From Phycisphaeraceae bacterium (GTDB lineage: Bacteria > Planctomycetota > Phycisphaerae > Phycisphaerales > Phycisphaeraceae), in the NCBI GenBank assembly GCA_029260675.1, contig JAJDCV010000270.1:1-6703 (forward strand): a stretch of DNA of 6,703 nt. The letters run 5' to 3'. Of the stretch, positions 5,638 to 6,703 are shown piece by piece. Both the position numbers and the translations under genes were made by a program. Within the stretch, counting starts at the first letter, position 1, and each line of letters starts with the position of its first letter. Below the pieces are notes generated by a model, which was not told where the DNA came from, searched no databases, and worked only from the letters and a program-made list of their open reading frames with translations.

Positions 5638-6703
5638 TCAGTCGGGGAATTGAAAATGATCTGTGTCGCGTGCGCCACGCAAGGACCACAACGCCCCGAC
5701 GGTGCAGATGGCGATGAAAGGCACGACGGTCGCGACCATCGCGGTGGAATCGGTGCTGCCTGCGCCGGAGAGGTAGACGCCTGCCAAGCCGATCGCCGGG
5801 CCGACCATCAGCCCCGAGCCGATCAGGCTTTCGTGTGCCCCCCCGGCTTCGACGGCGGCGTTCTTCATCACCATGGCGTAATACAACGCGGCGTAGTAGG
5901 TCATCCCCCCGGCGACGCCGAATAAGACTTCACCCAGGAGGATCAGGGGCAGGTGGTCGCTGGCGAGCATCATGAGGAACCCGGCGGGTAAGAGGGCAGC
6001 GGTCCAGATCAGCAGCGACGCCCGGCCGTGCCAGCCGATGTAGCGCTGCAGGACGATGAAGGCGGCGAATCGACCCAGGTCGATCAAGGAGACCATCGCG
6101 GTCGCCGGTCCCGGGGAGAACCCCAGCCGACGGAAGATGTATGGCAGCAGTGGCGCGATCAGGAAAAGCAGTGCGAAACTGGCGAACAGCAGCCATCGGC
6201 TTGAGAACAACAGCGAGCGGATACGGACCCGCTGGCTGTCGGTGGGATGTGTGGGGTGATCCGCTGGCAGGTGGATCGGTCGGGCGGTCAGCCGCAGGAT
6301 CAGGACCAGCACGCCCAGGTTCAAGGCCGCGGGTAACAGGAACAGGCTCGGGGCCCAGGTCTCGATGAGCCATCCGCCCGCCGCGACGGCTGGGACGACC
6401 GAGGACGACCAGGCGATGTTGAACTGTCCGACCGATGCGGCGGCTCGGCGGGGGGTCTGCCCGGCGCTGACGTAGCTCTCGATCACCGGCCACTTCGAGC
6501 CCGACGAGAGACCCAACAGTGTGTTAAAGATGAATACGGCATAGGTGCCTGGGTTCATCGCCAACGCCAGATGCAGGACGATGTGGGCGGCGATCAGCAG
6601 GAACAGCCGCTTGTGTGCGTTGCGCAGGCTTCGAAAATTCAGATGGGAACCAACGGTAAAAGCGATGTATCCGAGAACGAAGTTCGTTAACGGGCTGAAA
6701 CTA
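5638..6703 (-). CDS. MFS transporter, 5' end beyond the window
   Basis: The minus-strand frame is open from the right edge to a TGA at 5640-5638, giving 354 visible residues. A TTG or ATG near 6564-6558 could be taken as a start, but the frame continues upstream with hydrophobic sequence (GYIAFTVGSHLNF, then LFLLIAAHIVLHLALAMN). The true start is therefore outside and at least one membrane span is missing. About ten or eleven spans are visible, with a central polar loop (about residues 137-160 of the fragment). GLSSGSKWPVIESYV (64-78) looks like MFS span 4, and FGVAGGMTYYAALYYAM followed by GGAHESLIGSG fits spans 10-11 of the major facilitator superfamily. The expected cytoplasmic motif A after span 2 is degenerate (GSHLNFRSLRNAHKRL). 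The protein is integral to the inner membrane; the substrate cannot be told. The gene is convergent with the epimerase gene, with no clear terminator in the 14-bp gap. Confidence 0.82.
   Translation of the reverse strand, partial: SFSPLTNFVLGYIAFTVGSHLNFRSLRNAHKRLFLLIAAHIVLHLALAMNPGTYAVFIFNTLLGLSSGSKWPVIESYVSAGQTPRRAAASVGQFNIAWSSSVVPAVAAGGWLIETWAPSLFLLPAALNLGVLVLILRLTARPIHLPADHPTHPTDSQRVRIRSLLFSSRWLLFASFALLFLIAPLLPYIFRRLGFSPGPATAMVSLIDLGRFAAFIVLQRYIGWHGRASLLIWTAALLPAGFLMMLASDHLPLILLGEVLFGVAGGMTYYAALYYAMVMKNAAVEAGGAHESLIGSGLMVGPAIGLAGVYLSGAGSTDSTAMVATVVPFIAICTVGALWSLRGARDTDHFQFPD

Noticed and set aside
5930..6493. 187-codon minus-strand open frame within the transporter gene
   Set aside because: Shifted-frame shadow with arginine/proline-rich sequence; the overlapping MFS frame has clear membrane spans and family motifs.
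1..6703. CRISPR arrays, tRNA genes, insertion sequences or attachment sites
   Set aside because: No spaced direct repeats, cloverleaf-like segments, transposase motifs or terminal inverted repeats were seen on reading.

Overview
The window is high-GC bacterial DNA in which coding sequence covers almost everything. It holds one complete minus-strand gene (uvrB), a set of three overlapping plus-strand genes, a minus-strand transporter gene cut by the right edge, and probably the first 16 codons of another minus-strand gene at the left edge. The protein sequences and the mostly weak Shine-Dalgarno signals suggest a planctomycete-like bacterium, perhaps Phycisphaerae. That placement is an impression from sequence style; no 16S rRNA or other marker gene is present.

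Left part (1-2176, minus strand): uvrB encodes excinuclease subunit B, with every family landmark present and an unusual lysine/proline-rich tail. About 37 bp beyond its stop, a GGAGG ribosome binding site and a GTG codon appear to open a second gene that runs off the window. A 121-bp intergenic region (2177-2297) separates uvrB from the divergent plus-strand genes. It must hold promoters for both directions, and I see only weak candidate elements in it.

Middle part (2298-5623, plus strand): three genes overlap in series and look like one translationally coupled operon. The first encodes a TVP38/TMEM64 (VTT-domain) membrane protein fused in frame to a DUF547 domain. A GAGGAG-6 nt-GTG translation start sits exactly at the domain junction, as if two genes had merged or as if the second half were also made separately. 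The second encodes a family-2 glycosyltransferase of the type NCBI calls TIGR04283 (arsenosugar biosynthesis / rSAM-selenodomain-associated transferase 2). The third encodes a TIGR01777-type (YfcH-like) NAD(P)-dependent epimerase. A lipid-moving membrane protein, a DUF547 protein, a glycosyltransferase and a sugar-nucleotide-type Rossmann enzyme together suggest a membrane-associated glycan or glycolipid pathway. A link to arsenosugars is possible, but no arsenic-specific gene (ArsS, ArsM) is visible here.

Right part (5638-6703, minus strand): an MFS transporter gene converges on the operon with only 14 bp between the two stop codons. Its N-terminus lies outside the window. No tRNA, rRNA, CRISPR array, insertion sequence or long repeat was seen, and no gene-free stretch exceeds about 120 bp.
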